Positions 61,990 to 61,997 of a DNA stretch of 61,997 nt are shown here, in pieces. A program made the translations under genes and the position numbers. This DNA comes from Microbacterium sp. 67-17. GTDB taxonomy: Bacteria > Actinomycetota > Actinomycetes > Actinomycetales > Microbacteriaceae. Position 1 is the first letter of the stretch; every line of letters starts with the position of its first letter. Location of the stretch: assembly GCF_001898325.1 (NCBI RefSeq), contig NZ_MKTR01000025.1:1-61997 (forward strand), read 5' to 3'. Below the pieces are notes generated by a model. The model saw only the letters and a list, made by a program, of their open reading frames with translations, did not search any database and had not been told where the DNA came from.

Positions 61990-61997
61990 GTGGTTCA
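61990..61997 (+). CDS. Transposase N-terminus (partial)
   Basis: GTG at 61990 opens a frame with GTT CA at the window edge. IS481 transposases commonly start with VVHA or similar. Only two full codons are visible, so the call depends on the IS context. Confidence 0.4.

Larger units (their letters stand above)
55996..61997. mobile_element. Left end of an integrative element at tRNA-Glu (extends past the window)
   Basis: A tyrosine integrase and excisionase lie directly after tRNA-Glu, followed by an unrecognised protein and a MobF relaxase-helicase. No second attachment repeat is in view, so the right boundary lies outside. The 3' end of the tRNA would form the att core. No type IV secretion genes appear in this part, so it may be a mobilisable element or the start of a larger conjugative one. 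Confidence 0.75.
61894..61997 (+). mobile_element. Left end of an IS481-like insertion sequence
   Basis: The IS begins TGTAGCGACCCGGGACG. It lies directly after CCTAGG (61888-61893), matching the NCTAGN target typical of IS481-family elements. A transposase-like GTG GTT CA start lies at 61990. The right end is beyond the window. Confidence 0.65.

Overview
The window is high-GC actinobacterial DNA, most likely from Microbacteriaceae and probably Microbacterium or a close relative. The basis is the G+C-rich codon use, the very frequent GGATGCC/GGCATCC hexamers, the actinobacterial gene order ilvD-ilvBNC-serA-leuB-ilvE-gltX, the Tat and lipobox signals, and many genes whose -10 box sits 6-8 nt before the start codon (leaderless transcripts). 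About the first 56 kb reads as chromosome. The last 6 kb is the beginning of an integrated mobile element that carries the left end of an insertion sequence.

Layout. 0-4.6 kb: membrane and lipoproteins, a Tat-exported metallophosphoesterase and histidinol-phosphatase hisN, then tRNA-Lys. 4.7-6.6 kb: an intergenic stretch with four hairpins and a MarR/MFS efflux pair. 6.7-19 kb: a compact catabolic locus. It has a five-gene Liv-type ABC importer, an acyl-CoA ligase, a TetR regulator, 3-hydroxybutyrate dehydrogenase, an alpha/beta hydrolase, a divergent IclR regulator, both subunits of a 3-oxoacid CoA-transferase and a thiolase. Together these form an uptake-to-acetyl-CoA route for 3-hydroxybutyrate or a related hydroxyacid. 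19-21.6 kb: trehalose synthesis (otsA, otsB). 21.6-37.5 kb: branched-chain amino acid and serine synthesis (ilvD, ilvB, ilvN, ilvC, serA, leuB, ilvE) ending in gltX; a TetR/DHA2-efflux pair sits between serA and leuB. 37.6-41.5 kb: tRNA-Gln, a TetR regulator, a beta-glucosidase with its sugar transporter, and a small membrane protein.

41.5-55.8 kb is accessory in character. It holds an SDR gene that has lost its middle, with a divergent TetR and twin operators. Next are arsR, a flavoprotein and an ArsN1-like acetyltransferase, then a MerR/esterase pair, a 46-residue zinc-ribbon protein and an AraC-GyrI regulator. An ABC-F resistance ATPase follows, preceded by a ten-codon leader peptide and a hairpin (a likely translation-sensing attenuator). 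The rest is a NYN-domain protein, a molybdopterin oxidoreductase/flavin reductase/zinc-ribbon module, a GT39-type glycosyltransferase and a metallo-beta-lactamase-fold hydrolase.

55.9-62 kb: tRNA-Glu is the apparent attachment site. A tyrosine integrase, an excisionase, an unrecognised protein and a MobF-type relaxase-helicase follow. At the right edge, an IS481-like element has entered a CCTAGG hexamer, and its transposase ribosome-binding site lies inside a 12-bp inverted repeat.
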